A program made the position numbers and the translations under genes. This document shows positions 35,088 through 48,400 of a stretch of DNA of 64,000 nt, in pieces; within the stretch, counting starts at the first letter, position 1, and each line of letters starts with the position of its first letter. The notes below the pieces were generated by a model. The model ran no database searches. It had not been told where the DNA came from and saw only the letters and a program-made list of their open reading frames with translations. This stretch comes from Glycine soja (taxonomy: Eukaryota > Streptophyta > Magnoliopsida > Fabales > Fabaceae): contig NC_041008.1 in assembly GCF_004193775.1 (NCBI RefSeq), positions 8,138,731 to 8,202,730 of the forward strand. The letters run 5' to 3'.

Positions 35088-37727
35088 TTATTTCTTGCTC
35101 ACACAAATGCTCTTACAAATAAAATTACTCACATCCACAAAAGATCGTGAGAACACGCATAAGCCGATCCAATGGTCACAAGAAATGATAATACTTTTGC
35201 ATAAAGATATTTTTTTCTCAACAAAATGACTTTGTTTTACAATCTCTCTTCTCACATACACTCTCTCTTCATGTGTTGTGTTTCTCCACTAATTCTTTTC
35301 TTTATTTATAGTGAAGATTGTCACCAACTATAATAAATAAGTTTTCTCGAAAGTTGAAACAAAAACAACTTTCAATGCATCGATTCAACTAAGATTCATC
35401 TAATAAAATATAATCTTTCATTTTTCATTTAAGTCACCTAAACCTTAGTGATAAAAATTCAATTTTCAATGTACATACACCTTATCTTTTGGTCTGAAAC
35501 TCTACCATATTTAAACTCATATTATTAGTTATGATATTTTATGTCATTTTATTCATGTTTTAATAATACTTATATTAAAAAAATTAGTTGATTAATATCT
35601 TTAATAAAAAAATCTCTCTATTTATATTTTTTATTCACAGTAGTCAAATTCAAAATTTTTATTGAAAGATATAAATTCTATTCTATTCTTATCAACACCT
35701 TACTATCCTATCAACATTTTATTAAATATTTAGTCTCAGAAACAAATTCGAAAAAATAATAATAAAGGGACAGAATCTACTATTAAGTCTAAAAGTTCAC
35801 TAAGTGGTTAACCATAATTAGAAAACAATATTACCTAATTGTTTTCTCTCACTGTTTTATTATAATAAGGTGTTGTTCACGGAAGAAAAGTGGCAGAAAC
35901 AAAAAAGAAAAAGGTTAATAAGGGTCTTGGTTCTCGTATTCAATTTGAAGAATGAAGACTTCGGGAGTATTTTAACTATGAGCAAGTGTTTTATTTCACA
36001 GAATGAGGTTGGTTGTTCAGGGTTCATGTTTTGCAATGATTATGATGATATATATGAATTCACCAAAAAAAAAAAATGATAACACATTGGAGATCGATAT
36101 TGTGATGAATTTCCAAGTCGGATTCTCAACCCAAATCTTTGTTCTCCTATCAATTGCATGTCCTTTACAATTCTGGTGCTTAACCCAAATTATAACTTCT
36201 TTCTAGGATGGTTGAGACTTGAGACCAGGCTGGTGACATTGATGCGTCAAAGCTCATAGGGTCATTTCCATATATAAACGCTATAGATATGATCTGCCAT
36301 ACTGTGGTATAGAAGCTAAGCAGAATCATATCTTACTCCTTTTTTGGCACTTCATAAATTTTAACCCCATTACCAAAAGGGTCATATTTTGCCTTAAAAA
36401 ACATACAATGACTCCTTTGGTAATGTCGTCCACTTATCCCAACCTTTGGGTAATGTCGTCCATTTCGTAAACTTTCTTAGTTAGTTAGTGTGAATTATTA
36501 TTATTATTATTATTATGATGCTTGAAACCAAAAGAAGGAGTTAAACTCTCTCCAACTGGAAGGTTAGGTTCCAGTACTGGAGATGATTATTTTCATGTGC
36601 AAACCCACGTTTGAGTAACTAAGAACCTGAATCAAATATACTATTAAACAGGAAGTCACGTAAACATTTAACTGTTTCATGGTCAAAATTCAGAGATCCT
36701 TTGACATTTTCAAGTTTTAGTTTGACATGTCCTTGCTCAGCTCATCACCTTTGACTTGGACATCAAATTCCAATTTCATATCGTGTAAAAACAAGGATTC
36801 CGTTGTATAACTTTTTTCCTCAATAATATAATATAATTTGTAAGTTAGTGTATTTTTAAAACAAGTAGTTGTATCAAGTGTGTATTTAATTTAGTTTATT
36901 TTGAAAATTTTAGTTTTGCCAATCTTTTAAAAATAAATAATTATTTTCTTAAAACTAATCTCAATCAAACATGTACTAATTATTATATATAAAAGTATAT
37001 ATAATGATGGACTGATCAAATAAATCAAACGAATAATTAACTAGTTTTCAAACGCGCATCTTATTAGTCAAATCAGTTCTCAAACTTGATGACATAAGAC
37101 TAAATTTGAGTAAATAATTTTCTTTATTATGATTAATTCGACGAATGTTATATTTTAAAGAATGATTTTCATCATTTATTCTTTTTTTTTCTAAATTATT
37201 ATTGATATGAAGTAATTCCATTAAAAATAATGATTAATCTTCAAAGATCCTAAATTAACAAAATTTCTTTCATACCCAAAAATCATCTAGAAATCAAACT
37301 CTAAAATCAATTTATTAATAAACACAAATTATTATCACTCGTGTTATTTATTTCCTTTAAAACAATATACTATCCCACGTAATTATTTGCACAATATATA
37401 CATTCAAAAATTATAATGTACTAATTAACTGTTTAGTGGAATTTGCCCTTATTGGTATAATTGATATTCCCTGGCAAATAATCACTCTTTACTTGGCTTG
37501 CTAACTAACTCCTTTTAAAAAACAAATTGTAAGCATATATTTGTTAACGAATGTTTATAAAATTTACTAACATGCACCAATTATTTATGCACCAATTATT
37601 TATTAAAATGAGTAAGTTAGCTTTATCAAGCTACTGCAAAGTTCTTAAAATACACACAAAGCCAACCCACTCAATCTTAAAGATAAGTGGGTACAAGTCA
37701 GCAAATATAGGATTGGGTCAGTGCGTA
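34496..37727. other. Intergenic spacer with TA microsatellite
   Basis: AT-rich. A direct repeat of CTTTGG-TAATGTCGTCCA occurs at about 36416 and 36446. No gene supported; open frames at 35870 and 36003 have no family features. Confidence 0.5.
35042..35083. repeat. (TA)n microsatellite
   Basis: Uninterrupted TA run of about 42 bp. Confidence 0.95.
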
Positions 37728-38156
37728 CTTAATTATATAATTAGTCCCTTCATTATAATTAAAAATTTAATTTAGACTTTTAATTATTTAAAAGTTTAAT
37801 TAGGTTTTTTAATTATTTAAAAAATTGAATTAGGTCCTTTAATTATTAAAATATTCAATCATGTTCTTTAGTTGTTTTAAAAAAATTTAATTAGGTCTTT
37901 CAATTATTAAAAAGTTAAATCAAAATTTCTATATTTTATTATAGAAAAGGACCTAATACAAATTGTATTGTTTTAAATAATTAAAGAATCTAATTGAATT
38001 TTTTTAAATAATTAAAGAACCTAATTGAATTTGTAAATAATTGAGGAATTCAATTAAAGTGATTTAAACAATTGAATGATTAAATTAAATTTTTTAATAA
38101 TTGAAGGATCCAATTTAACTTTTAATTACAATTAAGGAACTAATTCTATAATTAAG
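37728..38156. mobile_element. Foldback-type element made of short tandem units
   Basis: An imperfect palindrome of about 430 bp: the left arm starts CTTAATTATATAATTAG and the right arm reverse-complements to CTTAATTATAGAATTAG. Each arm contains about six diverged units of roughly 30 bp of the form GGTCCTTTAATTATTTAAAA then TTTAATTA, in opposite orientation on the two sides, meeting near 37950. No coding capacity. No clear TSD found. It fits a foldback transposon or a MULE-derived repeat. Confidence 0.7.
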
Positions 38157-40470
38157 CCTTTAGTGAAAGTAATTTCCACGAGATGGTGAATTATTGATCA
38201 AATTTTGATTGAAAGAATGCATTAATTTCAGGGTTAAAAGTCTATTCTTCTTGAGAATGTAACATGTGAATATTACATACACATTTTGTCATAAGTTTTG
38301 ATAAATTATTGACGTATATTATTGATTTTCAAGAATGTAATAACTTTTATTTTTATCATACTTTATCTCAGATTTATTGTCATGAAGAGGGACGAGAATG
38401 AGATATTTCTATGAGAATCAGGTGATTATATCCTAAAATAATATTAATTTCTTTTAATGTATTTTGTTATTTAAATTACTTTGAATTTTAGAAGATATTC
38501 TTAGGAATATTAACAATGTACTCAAACATATTTTTTTATATAAAAAAATACTCATGAGATATCTCGTGTTATATTTCTGAAAATAACATTTTCGAAAATA
38601 AAAAAAAAAAAATCGTGAAACAAATGTATCAAAAGACGTTCACATTTAGTATTGAGTAATTGACAATACTTGAAACAGAAATGTCATAAAAAAGAATACG
38701 TGAGAAATAAAAAAAAATGATACATGGATAATTTTATTGATATAGAAAATTAATATTTATTTACGGAATATCAATATTAATTAATATAATGTTAATTAAT
38801 GACCTTTATAATCTTCTATTTATATACACATATGTCATTTATTAAAATAAAAAGTTTTTATATTATTTATTTCTCTTAAAATAATGAAATATTTGGCTGA
38901 TTCACTTGATATGTTTAAATTATAAGATTTTAATACCTAAGAATATTCTAAATTTGTTGTTGATTCAACTAAAATGATTGTTAGCTTGTTTGAACTCCTG
39001 AATTTCAACCTTTCCTTTAATTTGAATTTTTGATAATTAATTTTTATATATAAAGGAGAGAGAAGGCTTGCATTAACGTTGATAATTTGACATATTATCC
39101 AAAGTCTTGAATAATCCCGTGAAATTTATTTCTTATATGAGAGTACTTAATCGTACAAAACTGGGAAAACTCACCCTACTTCACGCTGTAGATTCGATGA
39201 ATAGTTCAAGAGAGAAAAAAAAATGTCCCTTATTTTTTCTTTTTCTTGGACCACGCATAAAAAACTTGACTCTACATAAAACCCAAGCCATAAAAAACTT
39301 GACCCACGCAATACCTAACTATTCAAACGTGGGATATTTTTCTTGACTAACCATGACAACAACATGTCCTAGATATCATTAAAAAAAAAACATATTCTAG
39401 AAAACTTGGGGTTGAATCTTTGGTGGTTGTTTCTTGAGAATCCAGACTTGTAAGGCAAAAATACAGTTACACACGCATGTAACATATTAGAAAATTCCCC
39501 CTTCCCTTCTCCTTCGTGCCCCTGTCCCCCACGTGATGTCTTACTTAATTTTCATATGACGAAAAAATTATTAGTAGTTTTAAACTATCATAAAATCTAT
39601 TTTTTTTTAAAAAAAATATAAATTATATTAAATCCAAAATGATATAACAATAAACGGAGCATATCCCATTACACAAAACCAAAAGTCTCCTTATTAAAAA
39701 AGACCTATATCAAGATTTTAAAAGAAATGCAATAGATGCGTTTGTCTATACACAAAAAACTTAATTTTATTAATAACTTCTATTACAAAAAAAGTGATAA
39801 TCTTCAAAAATCAGTTTATTTCTAGATAGTCAGACAACGAAATTTTCTCTTTAAACACTTAATGTGAATCTGCCCTAATTAAAGAGTCTCTATTAATTAT
39901 ATGTCTACATGACATATATAATTATATTTTCTCTAAAGAAAACATGTATCACATAATTATTTATCACAATAGCCTGATGAACAAATATTAAGTCTTAAAT
40001 TACTTAGTAACTTTTTCTGTACAGTATATAATTTAAATATTATTAATTCTTCTTCTAAATAAAAAACTTAAATACATTTTTTTAAAAAAAGAAAATCTAA
40101 AACTATATATATAATTACTTAAAATTTATTAAAAATTATAATTTTTGATAAATTTTATTTCTTACATAATAATTTTTTCGACTAATTTATATTAAATAAA
40201 AAATAAAACTATCAAAATTCATAACTTTCAATAAACCTCAATCATATAAATTTCTTTTTGAAGGAAAGTATAAGAGGGAGAGTGGAAGTCAGATTTATGT
40301 TTTTGAAAAGATAAACACTTTGATAATGATCTGAGTAGTCAACGAGTCGCCAACCGAGTCGAAACCCGGTGACGCGTGTTCAAACTCACTCTTTGTTTCG
40401 TTGAAATTTCTGAGAAACGCCACGGCACCACCACAACGCCCTTTTTCATTTGGGTCCTTTGTTCTCTCCT
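38157..40470. other. Intergenic spacer and promoter of the AG-peptide gene
   Basis: AT-rich spacer; from about 40320 the DNA becomes GC-balanced (GAGTCGCCAACCGAGTCG, GACGCGTG), which probably marks the proximal promoter. No other gene. Confidence 0.5.
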
Positions 40471-40480
40471 TATAAATATC
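40471..40480 (+). promoter_or_regulatory. TATA box of the arabinogalactan-peptide gene
   Basis: TATAAATATC, 112 bp upstream of the ATG at 40583. Confidence 0.7.
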
Positions 40481-40582
40481 ACGCACCCTTCAAAAACACA
40501 CACACTTTTCTAAGATTTTCTCAGCTTCCTTTTCATTTGTTAAATTTTTCCACCATTTTCTGGCTTCAAACATCGTTCGGAA

Positions 40583-40886
40583 ATGAGGACTGTGAACATT
40601 TTCGCCCTCCCACTTCTGGCTTTGTTCATCATGGCAATCTCTCGTCTGGCCCAAGCTCAGGACTTGCCTCTTTCTCCGGCACCTCCTCCTACCAGTGATG
40701 GTCAGTTAAATCAAATATTAACCTTTCAATTTGTATCAAGTAATGAAATTCCTTCTTTTTATCACCTTCTGTTTTATAACTTTTTAATCTTGTTTTGTTT
40801 TGGTTGTCGCAGGAACCGCAATTGATCAAGGAATTGCTTACATTCTTATGGTGGTGGCTCTCGGAATCACATACATGATTCATTAA
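40583..40886 (+). CDS. Arabinogalactan peptide (AGP16/20/22/41 type)
   Basis: Two exons, 40583-40700 and 40813-40886, joined in phase by a 112-bp GT-AG intron; 63 residues. Residues 1 to about 25 are a signal peptide ending AQA. The mature peptide starts QDLPLSPAPPPTSDG, with SPAPPP as hydroxyproline/arabinogalactan sites. The tail TAIDQGIAYILMVVALGITY is the hydrophobic GPI-anchor signal typical of AG peptides, with cleavage expected around Ser-Asp-Gly. The family is processed to a peptide of about a dozen residues, glycosylated and held at the plasma-membrane surface. The intron position just before the GPI signal is as I would expect for this family. Identification is firm; which paralogue it is cannot be told. 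Confidence 0.93.
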
Positions 40887-42402
40887 CTTTTTCTTGTTCT
40901 TCTTCTTATTATCATCATCATGGCGATTAGAGAATATTTCAGGATTTTTTTGTACTGTAATTATTATTGATGAAATTTATTATTATTTATTCTGAAACAT
41001 TTTCTTCAGAGGATGGTTTCCTTCTTCTTCTTCTCTCTCTTTCTTTTTTTTGTGTTCAGATTTCCTTTTGTTGTATATATGGGGAATTCTTCTCTCTTCT
41101 TTTTTTTTTCATTATTCAAGCTTCCATATTTTAATGACGCGGTTTGGCTTTTTCTCTGTCAGATTTAGAAAAAAATGGACCCGTGATAGAGATAGGAATA
41201 GGATTCTACTCTTATGCTTAAAAAGAAAATCTTATTTGATGACTTTAGAAAAAAAAAACCCTAAAATAATTGATTCCCAATTCATACATACTTACAACTG
41301 GTCAAGCCGTGCAAATTTGAATGTTAAGGGGTCAAAGGATTTATAACCAATTATTTAATAATGGGCTTTTATTGGGTTAAGAGGATATCCTACTAGCACG
41401 CAAAGTGCCTCAGTTATTCTTTAACTTGGTTCTCTGAACTTGCATTGTTCATGTTTTGTTAATCAATTTTCACTTTTTTTTTTAAATACAAGTACTATTT
41501 AAATTGAATTTCAGATTCTGGTTTATTTTACTTAAGGTTACTGACTTGGCCCTTCATTTCACATAACGAGGTGTTAAGAAAAAATGGAAAGAACTCATCC
41601 AAAATGTTGCTTATATATATCTTTATGAAAAATCACACACACGCATTATATTGGACAGGAAACAAAAATCTAAAGCTAGACAATCAAGTGAATGGAATGG
41701 GTTATTATAGTATGTGTTTGGATACCATTGGAAATCAATTATGGGATTTAAAATCGCGGCATCACTGTGAAATGTTTGAAGCTACTATATGTTGTTGTTG
41801 TTATACCGTGGGTTAATAATTGATTTTTTTTTGTGTGTGTGTGGTGTCACCCCAAACACACTAATACTCATCGAGACGAAAAAAAGTGGTAAACCAAACC
41901 TTTAACTGGGTTTTACTTCGATATCCCGTGCATCATTTGCAATAATTTGGACAAAAAAACATCATAAAGAAATGTTTGACGGGTTAGTTTCAAAATAATG
42001 ATAGTAGAGGAATGCTAGTTAAAAATAATTAAATTTTTAAAAATCTGTAACTATAAAAGTTTTGCAACATTTTTAAAATTTATTGTAAATGATGCATGGT
42101 AAGTTACTTGGATGAAATTCAATTTACTCCTCTAAACTATGATTTACATTGTACATATTTCAATTCAAATATACACTTTGTTCAATTTTACAAACAAAAA
42201 TTAAAGATTCTATTTTTCTTTTCTAGCATTCATTGTAAAAATATAACATTCTTCCTCTTTTTAGAGAAAAAATATACTATTTTTCTCTTTATAATCTTCA
42301 TTCTAGAAATAGTTACAATTTTCCACTTTTTGAAAAAATATAGTATTATTTATTTTCTTTTTAATAATATTTTCCTTTTGTAATGTATTCTTGTTACTTT
42401 AA

Positions 42403-42779
42403 GGGGCGTTTAGTACAATTTTTTTATATAAATTTCCTTAGAATCTGAAGTTGGAATTCTTTGTATAGCATGTTTGATTTTTTTTTAAAAAAAAAAAAAA
42501 ACTTCCAGAAACAATGTTTTTCAAAAAAAAATTGGATGTTTTTCAAAACAATATTTTCGTGGGAGAGGGAGAAAATATCACGCTAATCTTATTAAATTAT
42601 TTAAAATACTAAATAATTAAAAATCATGATAAAAATATTAAGTTACTCTTTTATTCCAAAAAATCTTATATGGAAGTATTTATGATCAATCAAACAAATT
42701 TAATCATTTTTAAAAATCATGATTTCAGGATTCGTAATTTTCAGAAATGATGATTGCATTTCTTGTATCAAATGCCCCC
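42403..42779. mobile_element. Tourist/PIF-Harbinger-like MITE (377 bp)
   Basis: Ends GGGGCGTTTAGTACAA and reverse-complemented GGGGGCATTTGATACAA are related inverted repeats, flanked by TAA on both sides (42400-42402 and 42780-42782). Interior AT-rich and non-coding. Confidence 0.6.
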
Positions 42780-44065
42780 TAAAAACTATAAATATAAATT
42801 ATTGCATTTGCAATCAAATGAATTTATTAACTTTCTTTTGTTATCATGGAGTAAGAACTTGAACTTTGAGATACCAACTAATATTATATCTTTCAATCGT
42901 TGTTCATTTTGTTTCTATTCTCACATTTTTGTTTTTGTTTTTGGATTTTGTCATTGTTTGTGAGGTTCCAACTTGAAAACTTTAGGAAAGCAAGCCGAAT
43001 ATCATGTACAAATTGTGCACCGAAATTTGCTCTCTAAGGCAATGATCATTGCCATGATACAATATTTTTCTTCGCCTACTTTCTAACAATTTAAAAGTAA
43101 ATTTTACTTTAATGCTTGTTGGTTATTACTATTATTAGTATTATTAAACAGTAACATAATTCATTCGGATTTAGTAGATTTTTAGAACATAACTAATATA
43201 GGGTTTTTTTTTTTGTAAAAAATTGCTTAATGTATATAGCAATTTTTATTAGAAATTAATGGAATTTTTTGGGCAGTAGTATGTAAAACTAATAAAAGAT
43301 TTTATTTTCATTTTCTATGTATATTTTTTTTATTATAGTCGGCTCCTTCTATCATTTAAATCTGACTCTGTCCATGCTTGAACTTGTTCTACTTTCTTAG
43401 GTCTTAGAGGCTACACTCTACAGGCCTTTTTTATGGATGAGTCTGATCCAAGTTTGATGCGGGAGAATGCATCATCTTCTACACTTGAGCTTAAGTTTGA
43501 GCTTGAAATGTTTGTTTACCCCAAATGCCTAAAATACTTTAAATTTATACATTTCTTGCTTATATTTTCTCTTACTCATTAATGTAAGTCTCATTTTATT
43601 TTCCAACAAACTTAGTGGTGCTCGTGACAATGCTGCTATTAAATAATGCTTCATTTTTCTCTTAGCATGTACTATTAAATATGCCTCACATAGTCACATT
43701 ATCAAATAACAGGAAAATTATAATTTCAATAGAAAATACTAATAACCCACACAGTTAAATGTAAGTTAAGGTAGAGATAGAGAAGTTCAGTTAAAAAAAT
43801 TGAGAGTTTCTGAGAATTTCTCTGCCTAATAATACATGTCCAAGTAAAGCATTATGATACATGTCATTAAGCAGCCTAACCGAAAAATAATAAATTATAA
43901 CAATGCTGCTCCAAAAGAAAAGAAAAATCAGTTCACATGGCAAGTTGCTCCATAAACAGCTCCACAAGGGAATGGGATGCAGCATGTCATGTGCATCACG
44001 TGCCCAAGTTACTATACACATTACAGAATGTGATAACATATTGTGATCCACATAATCTAGGTAGA

Positions 44066-44159
44066 AATATTTGGTGGCATTGGTCTTGGGGTAGAGTGTT
44101 TTTTGTTCAGATAATATTTGGTGGAGTTGGTCTTGGGGTAGGGTGTTACAATACACATT
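44066..44159. repeat. Short tandem duplication upstream of the 44405 gene, 47-bp period
   Basis: AATATTTGGTGG, TTGGTCTTGGGGTAG and GTGTT recur at 44066 and 44113. A third partial echo (ATTTTTTGTTCAG) follows at about 44169. Confidence 0.75.
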
Positions 44160-44404
44160 AAAGATAATATTTTTTGTTCAGTTGAGGTTTTCTGATTTGC
44201 TTTTACTACTTGGTCGGTGAATAACAACACCATTCTAGGAAACCTAAAAAGAAAAAGTAAGGTCCTAGAGAGTGGCCAATTCCCTTGTTTCAAATCCAAA
44301 ACCACGTGCTTATAGTTATATTCAAAGTCTCCTCACTTCTCACTGAACTTACTTGCACACATTGTTGAGTTGAGAACACTTGAACTATTTGTTCTAGTAA
44401 AGCC

Positions 44405-44728
44405 ATGGATATAAGAAATTGTTGCCTTTCATGCAAGAGAACCATCATGAAATCAGGAAGCTATTGTTGCAATGAGATTGAGCATGCAAATTGTAAATCA
44501 AGTAAGATGAGGTGGAAAGTGTTGTGGATGAAGCTCAAGAAAGAGAAGAAGAAGCTGTTTGAGTCTGCATCCTCTCCCCTTCAGGTCCCTTATGATCCAT
44601 ACACTTACTCTCAGAATTTTGACCAAGGGACTGCAAAGGATGAGCCAGATAACTTCTCTAGATCCTTCTCTGTTCGGTTTGCTGATCCTTCTACTTCTAG
44701 AGTACTTATGAAGAAAAGGGTAGTTTGA
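44405..44728 (+). CDS. Small plant protein of unknown function (YDPYTYSQNFD family)
   Basis: An intronless frame of 107 residues. N-terminus is Cys-rich (MDIRNCCLSCKRTIM...CC); residues about 34-53 are strongly basic (KMRWKVLWMKLKKEKKKLF), then VPYDPYTYSQNFDQG and EPDNFSRSFSVRFADPS near the C-terminus. The WKxLWxKxKKEKKK…YDPYTYxQNFD…DNxSRSFSxRFA pattern recurs in small plant proteins that I remember only as uncharacterised. The basic helix could bind membrane or nucleic acid, but that is speculation. No signal peptide. It is divergently placed relative to nothing; the ALDH gene downstream runs toward it. Confidence 0.78.
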   Translation: MDIRNCCLSCKRTIMKSGSYCCNEIEHANCKSSKMRWKVLWMKLKKEKKKLFESASSPLQVPYDPYTYSQNFDQGTAKDEPDNFSRSFSVRFADPSTSRVLMKKRVV

Positions 44729-45414
44729 GGCAAGGCTTTGGAAACTTGATATTTAACTATCTCTGATTGCAATGTTTAGTGTGCTTACATTAATGTACCT
44801 CTAACTCTCTCATTTTCCCCTCAACACTTGGCCTGATTCCATGTGGTAACCACTTTTCTGAATAATTAATCTAACATGTGAATATATGTGTTTCTTAAGG
44901 TCGTGGTACCTTAAGTTCAGGCCGAATTTTTATTTATTTGCCTTCTGATTGAATATTGGTTGAAGGGAGTATCATTAATGAATTGAATGTAAGAATTTTA
45001 CCTAGTTTTGAAGTTAATGATTTTATCATCTGCTAGGACTTTAGAACTCACATAAATATTGCCACATTGTCACCTCAGTTTTCTTCTATTTTATATTTAA
45101 GTAGTTTCATAAAGTATTCATTATAAGGGGCTAAAGTACTCCCTTTATTCAAACTTCTTAATCCTCCTTGTAGTCAATATCACCTAGTGGGATAAGTTCA
45201 TAATACTTTAGTTGTTATTGTTGTTGTATTACTGTTCTTCAAAGTGGTTCAGCATCACACAAGCTCTTACGTATATAAATTATTATTACTAAGAAGATGC
45301 TTAAAACTTATTGCTTAGCATCCAAAGAAAGAGAAAAAAAAAACATTGTATTAAGTAGTTGATCCAAATGATGTATATGTTTAGTGTTTACAAACACCCT
45401 CGGAGAATGAAGTT
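44729..45414. other. Convergent intergenic region with LINE relic
   Basis: 3' UTRs of the small + strand gene and of the minus-strand ALDH gene. About 45166-45230 holds an RTE LINE 3'-end relic, listed separately. Confidence 0.5.
45166..45230 (+). mobile_element. RTE LINE 3'-end relic
   Basis: TCACCTAGTGGGATAAG followed by a decayed GTT-rich tail (TTGTTATTGTTGTTG). It matches the last bases of the LINE at 18673-19080. Too short to bound. Confidence 0.6.
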
Positions 45415-48400
45415 TCAAAGCCAAGGAGAATCGTAAATAGGAGTTGCAACAGACTTAACTTTGAGAAACTTATGAAGTGCTTCCAGTCCATAATCTCTTC
45501 CAAATCCACTCATCTTATACCCTCCAAAAGGGCAGTCAATATCAAAGGCAAAGAAGCAATTGATCCAAATGATGCCTGCACGGATGGACCTTGATACAGT
45601 GTTTGCAATATCCAAGTTCTTGGTCACAATCCCTGCTGCTAGGCCATATTTGGAATTGTTGGCTTTCTTAATTGCATCCTCAATGGTCCTGTTGCACGCA
45701 TACCATACTTGATTCAACATTCAAATGCACAATAACAAACTTCTTTTCTTGTACTAAGCGAAAAGGAATATAAGATAGGCTTACTTGAACTTGGAAAGTG
45801 TCATCACAGGTCCAAATATTTCCTCTTGTGCAATTAGCATGTCCTCCTAAATGAATTTCTCAAAAAGAAACCAAAAAAATTAAGGTCGACTGTCAATTAT
45901 GATAAAGATAGCTGGTTTCATGCTTCTTTTAGAGTTGAAATGCACCTTAACATTGACAAAAATGGTAGGCTCAATGTAGTATCCCTTGTTGCCCGCTGGC
46001 TTACCCCCAGTCAACAGTGTGGCTCCTTCACTCTTTCCATGCTCAATATAGGAAATAATTTTATCATATTGAGCCTTACTAGTCTGCATTAAAAAATCAT
46101 GTCAGAGAAGAATTACATTTAACAATTTTATTTTTATGCTAGCAGCTACATGGAGATTGAAAGAAAATATGTTAAGAGGGTTTCCAGTAATAAGGTACAT
46201 CACTTAAATTCTAGTGTGAACATAGTTGTACAATTGTGCAAATTTAGAGTAATCTTACTTGGGGTCCTTGCTGAACTTTAGGATCAAAGGGGTCTCCCAC
46301 TACCCAAGTTTTAGCCTTCTCCACTACCTTCTTCTCAAATTCATCATAAATCCCTTCCTGGACATAAACTCTGGAGAATGCAACACAGATTTCTCCCTGA
46401 AAATTATAGTATTTCAAACAGTATAAGTCTGTTCTTTTCGAAGTTATAAAATTTCCTGGGAAGAAAATATACCTTGTTATGTAGGATGCCAAAGAGAGCA
46501 AGGTCAACAGCTTTGTCTACATCAGCATCATCAAAAATCAAAACTGGTGACTTTCCTCCTAATTCGAGTGAAACTGGTTTCAAATTGCTCAAGGCCGCAG
46601 CCTGCATTATTTTACGACCTGTTTCTGTTGAACCTGTAAAACTGACCTGTAGCATAAAACATAATCACAGCAAACCTTAGGAGTTGGTGACAAATGCAAT
46701 AATACCCTTGTACTTGATCAATGCTATAGAACGTTTCACACTCAAATTACCGCATCAATGTCCATATGTGAACTTATTGCAGCCCCTGCAATTGAGCCAA
46801 ATCCGGGTACTACATTCAGCACTCCATCTGGGATACCAGCCTTGATGAAAAGGGAAAACAAAAAACACCTAGTCAACTTATATTCATGTCCATCTTCCAT
46901 GTATTAATGATACTAACAAACCAAACATAAATTTCCAAGATAGCAACATATGTCACATGCTAATGTTCCTAAGGTAGCGTTTGACTCAAAAGACTTGTGT
47001 TCCATTTTCTTTGATTCAATTAAAAAGGGTGGAACCAAAATGTACCACTTTTTTACACCATGTTCTATATTTAAGATTTGCCAAACATAAAATAAAACAG
47101 AACACATATATTAAGTTACACATTGACTATTGATATGGCGAAAATACTTAATGTAATATGGAGTGAGAGTCTCTTCACTTATATACACCATTTTGGGCCG
47201 TATCATTAGACAATGTGAAATCTCCAACATGTTATGTTCTGTCCTATTTTAACACCTCTACCAAATGCTAGTTTAGCTGCTTTTGATAAGCAACTAATAA
47301 ACAAATGTGTTAAACCATACCAGCCTAGCAAGATGAGCATAAAAGAGTGATGAGAGAGGTGTTTGCTCAGCAGGCTTGATGACCATGGTGCAGCCAGCAG
47401 CCAAGGCCGGGGCAACCTTGGCGAAGAACATGACGGTAGGGAAATTCCAAGGGATAATGTGTCCAACAACACCAACAGGTTCCATCAGAGAATACAAGTG
47501 GAGGTCACGAGATGTTTTGAACACATCTCCATGAATTTTATCAGCAGCGCCGGCATAGTAACGTAGGATGTTGGATGCTTCAGGAACATCCACAGCCTTA
47601 CACCAACTGAATAGCTTTCCCCCATCAATGGTGTCCAATGCTGCTATTTCTTCTGCGTTCTGTTCAATTAGCTCTGACCATTTCAGCATAATCTTTGCTC
47701 TTTCCTGTCCAAAATCCCATGATCATAACAAGTTAGTTAATGCTGCTCACTGCTTTTGAAAGCTTGAGAACATTGCCTGATTGCCTATCTTTTGCGTGTA
47801 AAATTATTGAGACTTGACTTCTTTATTATTATTATTATTCAGAAGTTGTACGTTAGATAGTGTGTGAACCTTTTGCAAACTCGATTTCATATAATTTTAT
47901 ACTATCATTTTTATATTGACATTCAATACAAATTCACCTTATTGTCGTATCAGATTAATAAACATGATAAGATAGTAAAATGGTGATGTAGGTATAAAAA
48001 TATATTGAAAGGACATGCAAATTAAACTATTTTTATTTTGATAACCATGGAGAGAAACGAATTGAAATAGACCCCATATGAAAATAAGTAGAGCAAATTA
48101 TATTAACTCTCCCTAACTCTTAGGGATTTTTTTTAAATTGCACATAATCTTTTTTTTTTTGTTAACGTTTAAGCAACTCCCTTACAAGGGACAGAAGGTA
48201 TAATGTATTTCTTATGTATGTATAAAGGTGCCAGTCTAATGTTTTTCAGACGATTAAGGAATATTAATAGAGATAAAGAAAAGAGGGATCATAAAAATTT
48301 GACAAAACTTCGTGACAGCAACTAATTAAATAAATAAAAGTGGTGACTAGAATAGTTTTTTTCTTTTTGGGACAGAGACTAGAATAGTTTATAAAGCATT

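Larger units (their letters stand above)
40887..44404. other. Intergenic region with MITE-like elements
   Basis: 3' UTR of the AG peptide, then AT-rich spacer. About 41706-41865 may be a small MITE (TATGTGTTTGGATACC near the left, mirrored CCCCAAACACAC near the right), without a convincing TSD. The better-bounded element is at 42403-42779. No gene supported. Confidence 0.5.

Noticed and set aside
43791..44305. Minus-strand frames upstream of the 44405 gene
   Set aside because: Overlap the small tandem duplication; no conserved features.
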